Shown: positions 12,086 through 23,900, counted from the stretch's first letter. The stretch is DNA of 64,000 bases from Armillaria gallica (GCA_037576215.1 JBANDB010000004.1:620001-684000); one strand, 5' to 3'. Translations and numbers: made by a program. The notes: a model not told the origin generated them from the sequence alone.

Positions 12086-12338
12086 AGAGCTTCAGTGGTG
12101 TGAGAAGAATGTAACTAGTGTTCAAGTTCTGAATTGTTGCAGCTCATGATAATCGAAGACTCCCAGTAAATGCCTAACATAGTGTTTAGGAGTCTGGTTG
12201 CCTTGATGGAAAGGGGAGAGAAGAGGAAAGTGGTGCAGGTGTCCAAGATGCTATAGTCATGACCAAAAATATAGACCATGTGTTGATAGAAGCTGAGGAT
12301 AAAACTCACGAGCTCACTTAACAAAGTGTTCAAGTGGA

Positions 12339-12530
12339 TCATCTGTCATTTCCAATGTGAGGGCATTTTGTAATAACATGTTTTGAGTCTTGGCAAATAA
12401 CACAGATATGGATGCAGTGGCACTCTCCCCAGTTGTAATTCCTGCAGACCTTGTCAGAGATGGCAGGACTTGGATTCTGAGATACCAGTTTTGATTTGGC
12501 TGTGACCTTCTTAGACATCTCTGTTGACAC
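12339..12530 (-). pseudogene. Cys-rich (zinc-knuckle-like) fragment
   Basis: The minus-strand frame contains CRNYNWGECHCIHICVIC, then HVITKC. This CRNxNxGxC...HxCxxC spacing recurs in basidiomycete recombinase and retroelement proteins and probably binds zinc or nucleic acid. Its apparent start overlaps the edge of LTR-like repeat A at 12525. It is too short to classify alone. Confidence 0.55.
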
Positions 12531-13265
12531 ACTTGAAAAGTGTTCACATGTGTAATTTCGTGAAATGTATTAATACATACATTTTATAAAACCTAGATAC
12601 CAAGGCAATGATATATACCTTAGAGCACAATGTCCTAAGTGCAGACAATGTAATACCTTGAGTGATGTTTGATGGAGTGCAAGGCTTGACTGTAGAGTGA
12701 TACCATAAGGGTCACACTAAGTCTAAAGCCCCAGCACTTGACACTGAGTATGCTGACAATGCACAGAGGACATGTGCTAAGAATAGAACCAGCGAAGCTC
12801 AGGAGATAATTGATACTTTGCATAACCTTGATCTATGACACATAAGGCACTGCCATGCTGGTAGCGAGCATTCTAGACCTCAGAGTTTTAGAATTGGATT
12901 AAGACTGATGTCTCTGACTTTGGCCAATGCATATGAGGCCTAGACTAGAAGCTAGTGGTCCTAGAAGACCATGGAAATCACTAGAAGATATTATTACCAT
13001 AAAGATGAGTTGTGTGATAAACTACAACTCTGAGGAGATACTATGCAACATCAGTACATGTGGATAGTGTGGCTAACCAATGTCGCACCACTGAGAGACC
13101 AGGATCTGGCCCTGAGCCAGAGCTTTGAGTAAGCGTGAAGAAATGATGTGATTATAGCAATATGTGCAGGACCCAGGAAAGAAAGTTCCGCAAGCCAAGA
13201 GTTACTATTTAAGGTTGTATTAATTTGTAGAGCACATAGTATATAAATACCATAGTATAGTAATA

Positions 13266-13780
13266 ACGCTTGCAAGGCCCACATCAGGGGCAGAGCCTGC
13301 TACGTTTACTCCCCTTGAAAGTATAATAGTATCTTTGTGTTACCTTCTGAATATCCTTGAGTTTTGCAGAAGACTCTTCAAGAGAGTTTCAATCATAATA
13401 ATTCTAATCTGACTTTGTGCAAAAAACTTATCATCGATCAAACCTCAAACTGGAAGTACTTATTAAGTAGGCACTGCTCGAAAAAGATTCGCTTGGTGGC
13501 GGCTGACGCCGCCACCAGCTCACATTTTCTCACAGAATCCCAGGCAGACGAAGCTTCGGCCGATCAACTCCATGGCGAGCATGATAGTAACGGACAGTCA
13601 CATGTAAACAGTGACAAGCCAAGTCATCACCACACTGAATATTTTACTTTCAAGGAAATATCTCAGCACTAGGCCAGGAGATTTTTCCGTAAATAGGAAT
13701 TTGTTGACATCGGACTTTGGCTTTTCGTCAAATCTCAGAAACCATTGTTCCGCTATAAGACCTACTACTAACGTAGCAGG
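13266..13780. mobile_element. CpG-rich insertion inside repeat A
   Basis: Comparison with the uninterrupted copy at about 54300 shows that 515 bp were added, flanked by AATA on both sides (13262-13265 and 13781-13784). The insert retains many CpG sites while its host is depleted. It holds a near-perfect hairpin (GGTGGCGGC, loop TGAC, GCCGCCACC at about 13494-13515) and inverted CCTGCTACGTT words, one at its right end and one about 30 bp inside its left end. No coding capacity was seen. Family unknown. Confidence 0.65.
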
Positions 13781-14067
13781 AATAGTATACAAGTTTTGGA
13801 CCCCCTGGTTGGAGCACAAAAGCTCTCAGCTTAGTGCTCTAGGTTCAGGATTAGTTTGTAGCTTTGAGCAAGAGAATAGACCTTTTATTGATAACACTTG
13901 AGTGACTTGAGTAGCATGCAAGGCATAGAAAGCAAATGCGGCACTTGTGTACTGTTTGAGTGATTGGTTGACTTGCACTCTAACCTGAGAATAAGAGATC
14001 TGTGTCATTGTGGACATGCTCTTGAGTTTTGAGGTTTTCTTGTGATGCATGGTGCTATAGGTGGCAG

Positions 14068-14330
14068 AGGTTCAAACCCTTTGGTCTGGTTAGTGTTCAT
14101 GCAGAGGCCTTTTTTGTAATATGTGGTGCTACAGGCGGCACAGGTTTAAACCCTGTGGTCTGATTAGCACATGCTTCAGGGTTCTCATTTCCCAAGTGGG
14201 AGAGGTTCAAACCCTTTGGCTTGTGGATGGGGTTTATTTGGTTATTGTGTCTCTGAATCACATAGGTTTGAACCCTGTGGGTCTATGATCAGTTTGGAAG
14301 CTTGAATGCATAGGTTCAAATCCTGTGGCT
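14068..14330 (+). repeat. five T-arm-like motifs in repeat A
   Basis: Motifs of the form AGGTTCAAACCC start at 14068, 14142, 14203, 14264 and 14312; two have decayed to GGTTTAAACCC and GGTTTGAACCC. Several are framed by complementary CACAGG/CCTGTG, giving a 5-6 bp stem and 7-nt loop as in a tRNA T-arm. Confidence 0.75.
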
Positions 14331-14525
14331 TGAGTGGATGTTTTGTGAAGGGTTTCTGCTTAGAGCACAAGCCTTAAGTCATGTTTAGGGTGTGTCTAAG
14401 TTCTTTGTGGTCACCTGTGTGTGTTGCATGAGACTTATTGAGGGTTTTGTTGGTGTGTGGCAACATGTTGTGTATTGTAGTACACCTTTTCCTTGAGGCC
14501 CAGTGACATCTGTCGCTCCTCTTAT

Positions 14526-14533
14526 TATAAAAG
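14526..14533 (+). promoter_or_regulatory. TATA box of repeat A
   Basis: TATAAAAG lies about 220 bp before the right end and is kept in all three copies (53208-53215 and, inverted, 53460-53467). It probably marks the U3 promoter of an LTR. Confidence 0.6.
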
Positions 14534-14789
14534 CCTTTGGACTTAGAGAGATCTAGATACCCTACAAGTGCTATTGCTATACATGTGTATCATATATTTT
14601 GAGAGTTTAGTTGTTTTGCTTCAATCTGCTTCTATCATATAATATCCCCCCAAGAACTTAAGGGTTTGTGTGTGTAGTGTTGGGTGTGAGTGTGATCAGT
14701 GTCTTTGATGCTGTTGCATTTCTAGCCTGCATGCACAGAGTTTCTTCAATGCTAAGCATCTTCAGAACTGGGTGGTAATTGGGAGATAA

Positions 14790-15335
14790 GGATTGTCAGA
14801 TATATGTGCAGAATGACTCATTGGTGATCACTGTACATATTCCAGCAAGTTTTTCACCCATGCATTGCATGTTTGCAAAGTGTGCACAGATGTCACCATC
14901 CTCTGGGCAGTGAGTGTTTTGCAATTGTGAGATAAAATCTTGTTGGACAAGGTCCCCTTTGGTCTTGAAAATGGCTATGATTGCAGCCCATACATGCACT
15001 GCACTTGGTTGGTTCTTTATTTGCATGAATGTAGAGTTTGAGATCATCTTGTAGAAGATCTTTCACATCAAGGCCTCCTTCTGGTCATACTGGTCCTGGA
15101 CCTTGAGGTGTTTTTCAAGCTTATCATCAGACAGTGGTGTGAGTTCTCCTGGCTTGTAATAGTCTCCATTACTCTCAGTGAGTTCTGCTGGCTTCTTTGT
15201 GGTTCCAGTGAGGTGACACTTTAGTCCCTTTGAGATTGCCACATTGAGTATTCACTCTTTGTAGAGGATCCAATTGCTTCCATCATCTTTGAGCTAGGGC
15301 AGGTTGAGAAGCTTCACCATGGAAGTTGTATTCAT
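14790..15335 (-). pseudogene. Copia-1 gag
   Basis: Begins at ATG 15335, just downstream of the 5' LTR and a GTTTATGGGCCCTGG stretch that may be the primer-binding site. The protein reads KDDGSNWILYKE, LKCHLTGTTKKPAELTE, GELTPLSDDKLEKHLKV, VHVWAAIIAIFKTKGDLVQQ and DFISQLQNTHCPEDGDICAH, a typical Copia Gag (DUF4219/UBN2-like). Stops occur early (after KLLNLP and after WILYKE). The frame stops near 14790 where repeat A begins, so no zinc knuckle or protease follows. Confidence 0.88.
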
Positions 15336-15354
15336 ATTGCCAGGGCCCATAAAC

Positions 15355-15675
15355 TCTTGAGCAGTGGACTAGGTTGTATGTGGAAGAAAGACATGTTTGC
15401 AAGAGGAAAAAAGGATCTATAGAATATATATCTCAGTGTGAAGACATTGGTTGAAGACTGTACTATACCTATAGAATATGTATGAGTATGGAATATATCT
15501 ATAGGTACAATTAGCAATAGTATAATGGTAATATAATGAGTATATATCTACATCTCAGTGTGAGGATGTTGGTTGAATACTGAGATGTTGTGATGAAAAA
15601 AAATTATTAAAATGGTATGTACCAGTAATATAAATATAGTCCATTGCTTGCAGTTAATGCTCACTATGCTCAACA
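15355..15675 (-). repeat. Copia-1 5' LTR
   Basis: 321 bp, matching 10500-10768. It is longer because a block of about 50 bp containing CTCAGTGTGAAGACATTGG is a partial duplication of sequence found later in the same LTR. Confidence 0.88.
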
Positions 15676-15680
15676 CTCTA

Positions 15681-16054
15681 TGTCTGTGTCTGTAATATGT
15701 TTGCAAATTTGACAAACTGCCAGAAAATCTTGGTTTGACTATACATCAGTTATAACAGGGGCTGACTATTGAAGACTGTCACCTTTGGTACTCTTCTAGT
15801 GTACTCTGCACAACTACAGCTGCTGAGGCACCTTTCAATGCCTCTTTGAGAGTGGCTTTCGAGCTCTCATAGAATTCCTCAATCCTCCTCATTAGATCTG
15901 AGAAATCCAAGTCTTCATTGTGCTTATTTTGAGCTTCATCCTCAATGTCTTCTTAGGCTGAAACTTGAGGAACAGCATCAAGTGAGACAACCCTCAGGTG
16001 GTTAACAGCTCTCTCATATTTTTTGCATCTGGGAGATAGTGGCAGAGTAGACAT
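15681..16054 (-). pseudogene. tyrosine-recombinase-type gene, first part
   Basis: ATG at 16054 opens MSTLPLSPRCKKYERAVNHL, followed by an acidic stretch (EDIEDEAQNKHNEDLDF), RIEEFYESSKATLKEALKG and AAVVVQSTLEEYQR. This fits the leader of the recombinase-type protein that resumes at 10494 left of Copia-1. One stop after QVSA and one after EYQR interrupt it. The target CTCTA (15676-15680) marks where Copia-1 entered. Confidence 0.62.
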
Positions 16055-17131
16055 TGTGGGTTGAATGTAACAAAGGTTTCAGTTGATCAGCATGGAGGCA
16101 GATTGCTTTTATTCATGGTCACTCTTTGATATTGACTACTTAACATCAAAATGTGGGAAAGTGAATCCCAAGAGACTAATGCTTCATTACTGACATCTAT
16201 TGAAATACTTACAATTAGTGAACCATGGGTTGAAGGCACACCATTCCACATGGAAGTCCTTCAAGTGTGTGTCAATTGCTCTGGTTCTTCAGTATTATTA
16301 CACATGACCAGGAATTACAGAGATAGACAGCTCACTATTGAACATATCAAGCCATATCTCAAGGTATTCAACCTTGGGCACCTTAATCTCAAATGTGAGG
16401 CCATGATTCACCAATTATACCAGTTCTTCCAAGATCTCAATACATGAAAAACATTAGTATTTAATGGCAGCATGAAGAGATGTGTTATACTCACAGTCAA
16501 CACTACTAGTTTGTATGTTGCTCATCCAAGTCAATACTGGGGTCAAGCTACAGGGAGTAGAGCAAACTGACCTTCTACAAAGCAGGCATGAGATGAGTTT
16601 GGAGATGATGAGAGACTTGAGCAGACCACTCATGCAAGTAAATATGCTGCAATAAGTCTTCCAGACCACTGTACAGCACAAGACAGAGACAATGTTGATG
16701 AATGGGTCAGTAAAATGAATGCATGGTTTATTTATTGACTCAATCACTGGAATGAAAATTTTACCAGATAAATTTGGTTCTTAATGAATATGAAGGAGAT
16801 ACTGCTGGCATGAGTAGAAATAATCACAGCAGTGGGGAACAGCTCACACATGAATCAAAGATAAATTTATTCTTTGTTAATCTAGTAAGAAAGTCACTCA
16901 CAAAAATCATTCCTGGACTCTGTGCAGGAGTCACATGTACAGATCCAATGGCTTGAGCATCAGATGTGCAATCTCAAGGAAGCCATCACATCTGGAATGG
17001 CCAGTATCATCTCTGCTATTGGCCACATGGAGTCAAAGCTATTGATGTTCTATAGCACCAATAATAGCAATAAGCCAAACAACCATTGTCAGCTTCTATA
17101 AATCACTCACTCTAATTTCAGCAGGCAGAAC
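16055..17131. other. coding-like but unassigned stretch
   Basis: Both strands show moderately open frames (plus 16151-16447; minus 16454-16747, and minus-strand runs such as ILEELVQLVNHGLTFEIKV near 16430). I cannot tell which strand is real and recognise no domain. Confidence 0.35.
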
Positions 17132-17967
17132 ATGTTAGCTATGACAAGCCATATGCCTGAAGCATATAATGAGTTGAGAGCCGATGCTCTAGGCACAATC
17201 ACCACATCTCCTGCAATGCCAAGTTTGCCAATTGAGGTGACAGATTCTCCAAATTTCAGAGAATCTGACAATATGAAAACCACATTTTTTGATGATCTTG
17301 CAGTAACCTTTGATCCTGCAAAGGTTCCCAGCATACCAGCAATATCATTTGTGGATGACATTTCTGGCTTTGCAAAGAACTGGCACTCATCAAACATGCT
17401 GGTATTCAGTGACCATGGGGTCCCCATCAAGCACTGGGATAAGATCTACAAGGCTTGATTCAATATTAAAAATAATGCATGGAAGTCATTCAGATTAACT
17501 TACAGTGACTGGCAGGTATGTTGAGATCAGCATATACTGTGTACCTCCTGATTGATAGTACCTGTAGTTCATGGTCAATAAGTTTTTTTCATATCCAACA
17601 GAGGCTGACTTTTGGAAAGCCTACACAAATGAAACCAGCTGGCTTCCATACCAGGAAATCTTGAATAAAATTGAACAGAAATGTATTGCTTCAAAGGCCA
17701 ATTTCTCTGTAGATGTGGATGCAGCACAAGAATTCTTTGACTATGATCTCAGCAAGGCACCATGCAGCAGCAGGCAGGAAGAGGCCTCTTTCAGCTATAG
17801 AAAAATTGAGAAGTGATACATCAAAAAGAGTGATTAGAAAATTGCAAAAACATGGTGGCTTTTTCTTAAGCAAGATAATGAGATATGGGAGCAGTGGAAA
17901 CATTGCAAAAGAGCAGCAAGACAGAAACAGTCTAAAGATCTCATGTTTAAAGTTGGAGGCTTTATGA
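17132..17967 (+). pseudogene. unrecognised basidiomycete-type protein relic
   Basis: Plus-strand frames 17132-17458, 17571-17816 and 17816-17967 read as one broken protein: an acidic region with VPSIPAISFVDDISGFAKNW, then HGVPIKHWDKIYKA, NAWKSFRLTYSDWQ, SYPTEADFWKAYTN, LPYQEILNKIEQKC, AAQEFFDYDLSKAP, and a basic end with TWWLFLKQDNEIWEQWKHC. Spacing and residue choice resemble a family of hypothetical proteins often met in agaricomycete repeats, but I know no function. An intron may lie at about 17456-17580. Stops interrupt it. Confidence 0.45.
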
Positions 17968-19749
17968 TTTTGTAGAGGGGATGAGACATACAGGAGAGAG
18001 CAAAAGTATTTCCTGTTTTCATAATAGACTATAATATAACTGCTGGGCTGAAGTATTTGATCAGATTTGAAGTACATGACCAACCATAATACACACCATT
18101 GGCACCAAACCTTGCCTGCAGGTTGCACTATGACCCCACTCTGGCTAGCTATGATCTGTGATCCTGATCCCCATTGCATCACTATTCCTTTTCCTTCCTT
18201 ACAAACAGTCTCCAGTTTCCTTCTCTACAAGAAATTTGAGGTTCAGCATGACAACATTCTCTGGAAGGGGATATCATTATATAAGAAATAGAGGGAGTGA
18301 GGGAGTGAGCAGGGCCAGAGATGATGATATGTGAGATAGACATGAGAGAAAGATCCTGTGGAGTCAAAATAGTTCAGTTGTTGCCAATCCACTAGCGACC
18401 AAACATGTCTGGTCCTGCCCAAAAGGAGCAGATCATGTGACTATGGGATCATCATCAGGGAAAAGGCCCCACAATCCTAATCACTCATAACACAAAGAAT
18501 GTCTTACAACATATGAAATCAGTTGGGATCAATCACAACAGAAACTCACACTTTTTGATAGGATTGCAATTGTACCACAATCCCTTATATAATAGGCAGT
18601 ATTGTGATATTTACAATAGTTGTTATAAACTTTCTATTTTCTTTTCTTTTCTTTGTCATAAGCATCTCAGCGCCTATCTTATCTTCAGTGCTCATTTTAT
18701 CTATAGACACACAGACTGGTTGCCACAACTATACTGCACCACCTTAGCAATTGTACTACAGCTCATGACTATTGCTCACCTTTGTCTTTGTTTTCATTGT
18801 TCTACATGCAGACATCTCATGATGACTAGCTACAGATGTATATTTAGAACTCTTGGCATTAGTATTTAAGTAGGATCTGTAACACTCTGAAGCTAAGGCT
18901 TCAAGCTAAAGTTAATCTATACTGAACTTTTCTCTTCGCTCACTCTGTGCCTAGACTAAGGCATTAGTCCAATACTTTATTCTCTCAAAGACTCATTGGT
19001 GATTGTTCAAATGCAAGACAGCTATTGTTTACTCTTGTTTGGAGTTGGGGTCTAACAATAGTTGTCAATATTAGAACACATTGGCATCAGATTGTAATCA
19101 TCTTGCCATCCTCCTATACTATGGTCATGAGTCAAATACATTTTCACTGTTGTTGAATTAGATTGGATTACAACATGAATATGAGATATGCAAAGAATGA
19201 TAAACAAGCTTCAATTGCAAGCTACTAATAGAAGAATACAAGTATACTATGGCTGCTAGGAGTTTCTATGTTCAGATTCTTTAATAGTGCACACTTGTTT
19301 GCCTTCTTTGCTTCATTTTGAGGCTTGAGATGTTTAGCTAATGACAGCTTTCCAGATTCTTGGGATGCTGGCTTGCATTTGATATCACCAAAAATGTTCC
19401 TTGATAAAATAGTTAGAAAGGGAATAGATATCAGCAAGAAAGTTACACTCATTTCACCAAGTCAAGAGCTCATCGAGCTCCTCCTCTTCTATATTTTCCA
19501 AGGTATCCACAATAGTATAGTAGAAAGTGGAGTAATCAAAATCCAACACTGTGTTTCAGATTGTTTGGGAGGAGAGTGCAAAGCAGACCTACAAAGGTAC
19601 ATACATTTGAGCTTATCATGTATCAGAGCAGGGGAACAACACATACAAGTACAGCCATGTAAGCAATTGCAGGTACAGTAATCTTGTTGATTTCCAGGTG
19701 TTGAGCATTTCCTCACTTTGTGGTCTGCTGTTTCCCTTTTGTAAATGTG
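17968..19749. other. no recognised gene
   Basis: AT-rich, CpG-poor sequence. Open frames at 18513-18869 (plus), 19325-19681 (plus) and 19489-19761 (minus) show no motif I can name. The last contains clustered cysteines (CTCNCLHGCTCMCC) that may be chance. Confidence 0.35.
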
Positions 19750-20640
19750 GAACCATGCCAAATATGCAGCACAGCCTAGAAAAAGATCAGATCAATCAAA
19801 GTTGACAAGGAGCAGCAGTCTTACATTGATAAGAAGGTCATTACACATGAAATCTTCACCTACATCAACTGGATTGAACTTATCCTCTGCATAGCAAAGG
19901 TTACACAAGTCCTCAGCTGGGACAGGGAGTGTGCCATTGATTATCCCCTGCTGGACCTACAATAAAAATTAGCATTCAAATATCAAGACATAGAGGATTG
20001 ACATGTTGTATCCTCTCAGTCAAGATCTGTTGAACAAAGAAGCTGTCCAGATTGGGGATGCATGAAGCCACACTTTGAGTGGTCATTCCTTAGAAGACTT
20101 AGATTCTATACATGCCATTTATTGATTCTTGCCTTGATGCTAAAGAGATCTTCCATACACATTTTGTTGACCATTGTATCTAACTGGAGACTGCACATGA
20201 ATATTTATAGATAATATACAACATTCTATACCATGCTTGCAGCATTTCTGAGAATTTTTTATGGACCATTTCAGATGTTGTCATGCAGGAAAGGATATAG
20301 CTGTTGCAGATGCCAATACAATACAAATTGCTGACTACACCTAGAGAAAATAATCAGTTCTGAAAATAGTTAGTAGTAAGCACTACAAAGTAGTATATAC
20401 TCCTTTGAGTACCGATTAGGATCAGCTTCAGGATCACAAGTGTAGCCTTCCACCAAGACAGGCTTGAATGGCATGAACATGTCTACTATATGACTGACAG
20501 ATTTTCTTAACTGTTTGTAGTTGTCCATCAATTAGCTGTCTAGACTGAAAAGGGTGTCAGCACAAGTTAACTTGAATAAATGCACATACCTTGGAGAGTG
20601 ATCACAACTACTGCTGTGGGCAGTTGGACTCCCATCATGG
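19750..20640 (-). pseudogene. unrecognised protein relic
   Basis: Minus-strand blocks NYKQLRKSVSHIVDMFMPFK followed by VLVEGYTCDPEADPN (about 20420-20520), SVASCIPNLDSFFVQQILTE (about 20050) and NGTLPVPAEDLCNLCYAEDK (about 19900) look protein-like and lie in one direction, separated by intron-like or decayed sequence. It lies just downstream of Plavaka-like element 2 on the same strand but does not resemble its C-terminus. Function unknown. Confidence 0.4.
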
Positions 20641-20939
20641 CTTTCTGTAGGCAACTCATTCCCTCTGCACATCTAGGTGTCTGAGAACGAGTGCACCCAC
20701 AAGATGGTGTGCTCTGCACTGCCCATCATGGAGAAGCAGAGTGGCTGCATTCACAGATAGGGCTAGACTGATAGTCACAGTAATAGTCACATCAAGATGT
20801 GTTACCATTATGGCTTCTTTAGGTTCTCAAAGCTATCTATAGATCATGTTCAAGGGCTGGGAAGGGAAGCAAGGTCCTAGTGGGGAAAGGTAGGAATTGA
20901 GTTACATTAGTGATGTCAATGGAACTTTTATACCCTGCT

Positions 20940-23900
20940 ATTAATCAATGTAATCACAATGACCATGGTTCTTTATGATTTTCAATAAGAACATCTCTGC
21001 ACAATTGATGATCCTCCCATGGAAAATTGGCAGGATTGATGTGACCTATTTCAAAGCTGAGATAATGCACCATTATATCACAATTGACAAAACTGGAACA
21101 ATGTGGTGAGTTGCAATAGAGGACAGGGATTTAGAAGCTGAATTCTCACTGCATTACATAATAATTCATCCAATCACCATTATGAAAGTCTCTCATGGTT
21201 GAATAAGACAATAAAGTGTTAGTTTTTCTGAGATTAAATGCTGAGATAAGATGGCAAGCCCTTAAGACATGTGAAGGATTCAGAAAGCCAAATGCATCTG
21301 ACTCATCATACTTAGGAATATACCCCACCTAGTCAAGATGAAGAGTCAAAGAGCCTCTGCTCCACTCTGGATCTATGCCAAACCAGTGTACCCACAGAAA
21401 TTTCATTTACTTGGCATTTGGAGAACAAGCATCTGCATCCATAATATTGACATGATATATACCTAAGATGTGAGCATATCAGAATGAATGGGAATCAGGA
21501 TCATCATCCTTGAACATCACTATGATGTGTCGCTTATGACTGTTCTTTTCCACATGGATCATATCCTGATCATAGCACATATCATATGTGGTATAATTGA
21601 AGCTGGCCATCACATAGGTGTAAATATAGCTGTGCTGAAATTGAAGTTGATTGAGAGCACCAGTGTCAAAGACAGTCTCCTCTCCAATAGCAGACTGTCC
21701 TCTCAAGCATGAGAGAAGATGTTGCTTTAGTTCAGAGATAAAATTCTGAGTATGGTGCTCAGTTAGAAATTGGAAGCCAGAAAACTATTCAGATTCCATA
21801 CCTTATATGCTGAATCACCTTTGCTATCCTGTGACAGATCTTGTAGATAGATATACTGATGCTTGGCCAGGGCAATGTGGTGATGCTTCATCAACTCAGT
21901 ATCATCTAATTCCATTTCCAGCTTGTCTGTAGTATATGCTGCAGCTGAGGCCAGCTGTTCAGCCTTCTGCATTTCTACTAATTCTTCCAGCATTCAATCA
22001 TGTATGGTGGACATGACATCTTATTTGATGACCTGGGCAATAGCATTATTTTTATTTGTTTGAGTGTATTGATCCTTAACCACTCTATGCTCAAGTTCAC
22101 CCTATTTTCAGTGTGAGTATGTTCAGACAGTATGATTATGAATCCACCTACAATCTGAGTACTGTAGGAATCTGTTGTTTCAAAACATTTTATATCTTCA
22201 GGATAACCACCTGTCACATATAGCTTGTATATTGCCAAACTGAATTTATGTGGTTTCTTGCCAGTGCTTGTCACTGCTATATTATTAGTTTTCCTCTGTT
22301 GGCTTTGACATGCTTCAGCATGCTTATGAGAAGAATATTCACTGTCAGTCTCAACAGTCTCAAAGGCAGTACATGTCACCTCCACAAAATTGCAAATGCA
22401 ATTACTGAATACTTTATAGACTTTTTCAAGAACACCAACCAAAGATTCTGTATGCTGTTGAAGTTTGGCCAGAGAATGCCAGTATGCCATGAGATAAAGC
22501 AGATTAAGAATAGAGTTGTTATGAGATTCATCAAGAAGACCTTCTAAGCATGGAATACAACACTAATAGCCAGATAGTCAGTCCAAGTACACCATTGAAG
22601 CTCATGAGGTGTGTGTATACCTGGAGGATATCTTCAAAATCCTGGGTTGCCAGGCTTTTCATCTTGGATATGTTATACCCAAAATATCAGATTGTGTCTC
22701 TGCCAAAGGGATAAACCTGTCAAAATCTTGTAAAGAAGCATAGTAAGTGTCTGCTACAATCATGGAAATGAATGGGGATCATACCAAGTATTAAATTCCT
22801 GGATTTTAGAGGCATCCATTGTATTTGGAATGCAGATCAAGTGAATAATAAGTGCCTTCCAAACTCAAAGCTCGATCTTATGCAGTTGATTAACAACAAG
22901 CATATTATAGAGTTGAAATAAGAACTGAGCAAGGTGCTCTGAGAAGGCATTTTCAGTGGAAACCAATGTCATTGGCTTTAATAGATTCTCCACCACCTCA
23001 ATATTAATCACATATCCCTTCTCATAAATCAGTTTTTGTGCCTTCACCAGTTTTTCTCTTAGCTCATTATCAACTCAACACCTTGACACCTTTTGCAGCC
23101 TCTTATCTGCCTCAGTACCAACTTCACAAATCATGTCTTTTGGTGTGGTTACTCAGGGAGAGGGACACCCACCTATGTCACAAATGCCTGAAATTAGAAC
23201 TCTGCAAGATGAGTCAGTCACTGTGACTTCTAGTTACATCAACACATATACTTCTCAGGGTAGTCGGACCACACCATGATTGCTGCAATAACATAGGGCA
23301 GATCATCTTTCACCACTGCAGACAATAACTCTTGCTTGGCTTTTAGAAAAGCCTCAGATGTGTACAGCTTGCCAAACACTCTTTCAGAAGGCATGTTAAT
23401 GTGCTTGGTAATGGGTAGCATGCAAATGCAACAAATGTCTAAGTTGTCAATCTAGATACTAAATCACACACACATCTAGACTAAGTTCATTTCATAGTGT
23501 GAATCATTGTGGACTTGGCAATTCTTTTCTAGGTTCATTCAGGTTGTTGAGATGACAAGTAATCTAGTTTTTGTGTGTTCTGCTTTAGGTTTGCAACCCA
23601 TCTCAATGTGTCCCTTGGTTTTGACTGTAAATAGTCTTGTTTCGAGCAGGAAATAGTGTTCAGTACTGAGGGCTTATAGAGTTGACTCATCTCGATGTGG
23701 CTTCTAAGTCTGTTCTTATACTGCATTGTTCACTATCTTATGCAGTATTCTAGCTATCAGTGTAAAGCCTTCAGTATAGCTTTCTGTACTACTTGTGGAC
23801 TGGGCTATTTGATAGAAAATCACAAAATCTACAGGTAGCCTGATATCAAGTGTATTAATATTAGGGTCAGGCAGCTACCAACATTCTTCAAAACCATGCT

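Larger units (their letters stand above)
12525..14748 (+). mobile_element. long LTR-like repeat, copy A (CpG-decayed)
   Basis: Runs from TGACACACTTGAAAAG to GTTTCTTCA and matches the copies at 51690-53430 (forward) and 51500-55048 (inverted) over essentially the whole length. An internal insertion (13266-13780) lengthens it. Compared with those copies almost all CpG sites appear as TpG or CpA; for example ACGCGTGTAT in the forward copy is ACATGTGTAT here. It has a TATA box (14526-14533) and five T-arm-like motifs (14068, 14142, 14203, 14264, 14312). Flanking 4-mers differ (CTGT and ATGC), so this is not a simple insertion with intact duplication. Confidence 0.85.
10500..15675 (-). mobile_element. 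Copia-1 LTR retrotransposon, interior disrupted
   Basis: Two similar LTRs (10500-10768 and 15355-15675), a 5-bp target-site duplication CTCTA, a polypurine tract beside the 3' LTR and Copia proteins on the minus strand define the element. Gag lies next to the 5' LTR (14790-15335), and the end of reverse transcriptase plus RNase H lies next to the 3' LTR (10785-11718). Protease, integrase and the first half of reverse transcriptase are absent. Their place is taken by a recombinase-type fragment and LTR-like repeat A (11719-14748). The element interrupts a tyrosine-recombinase gene. Confidence 0.9.

Noticed and set aside
14041..14340. tRNA genes suggested by GGTTCAAAYCC motifs
   Set aside because: Only the T-arm-like part is present; no A-box, anticodon arm or acceptor stem can be drawn around any motif. 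The same holds for the copies at 52.7-54.0 kb.
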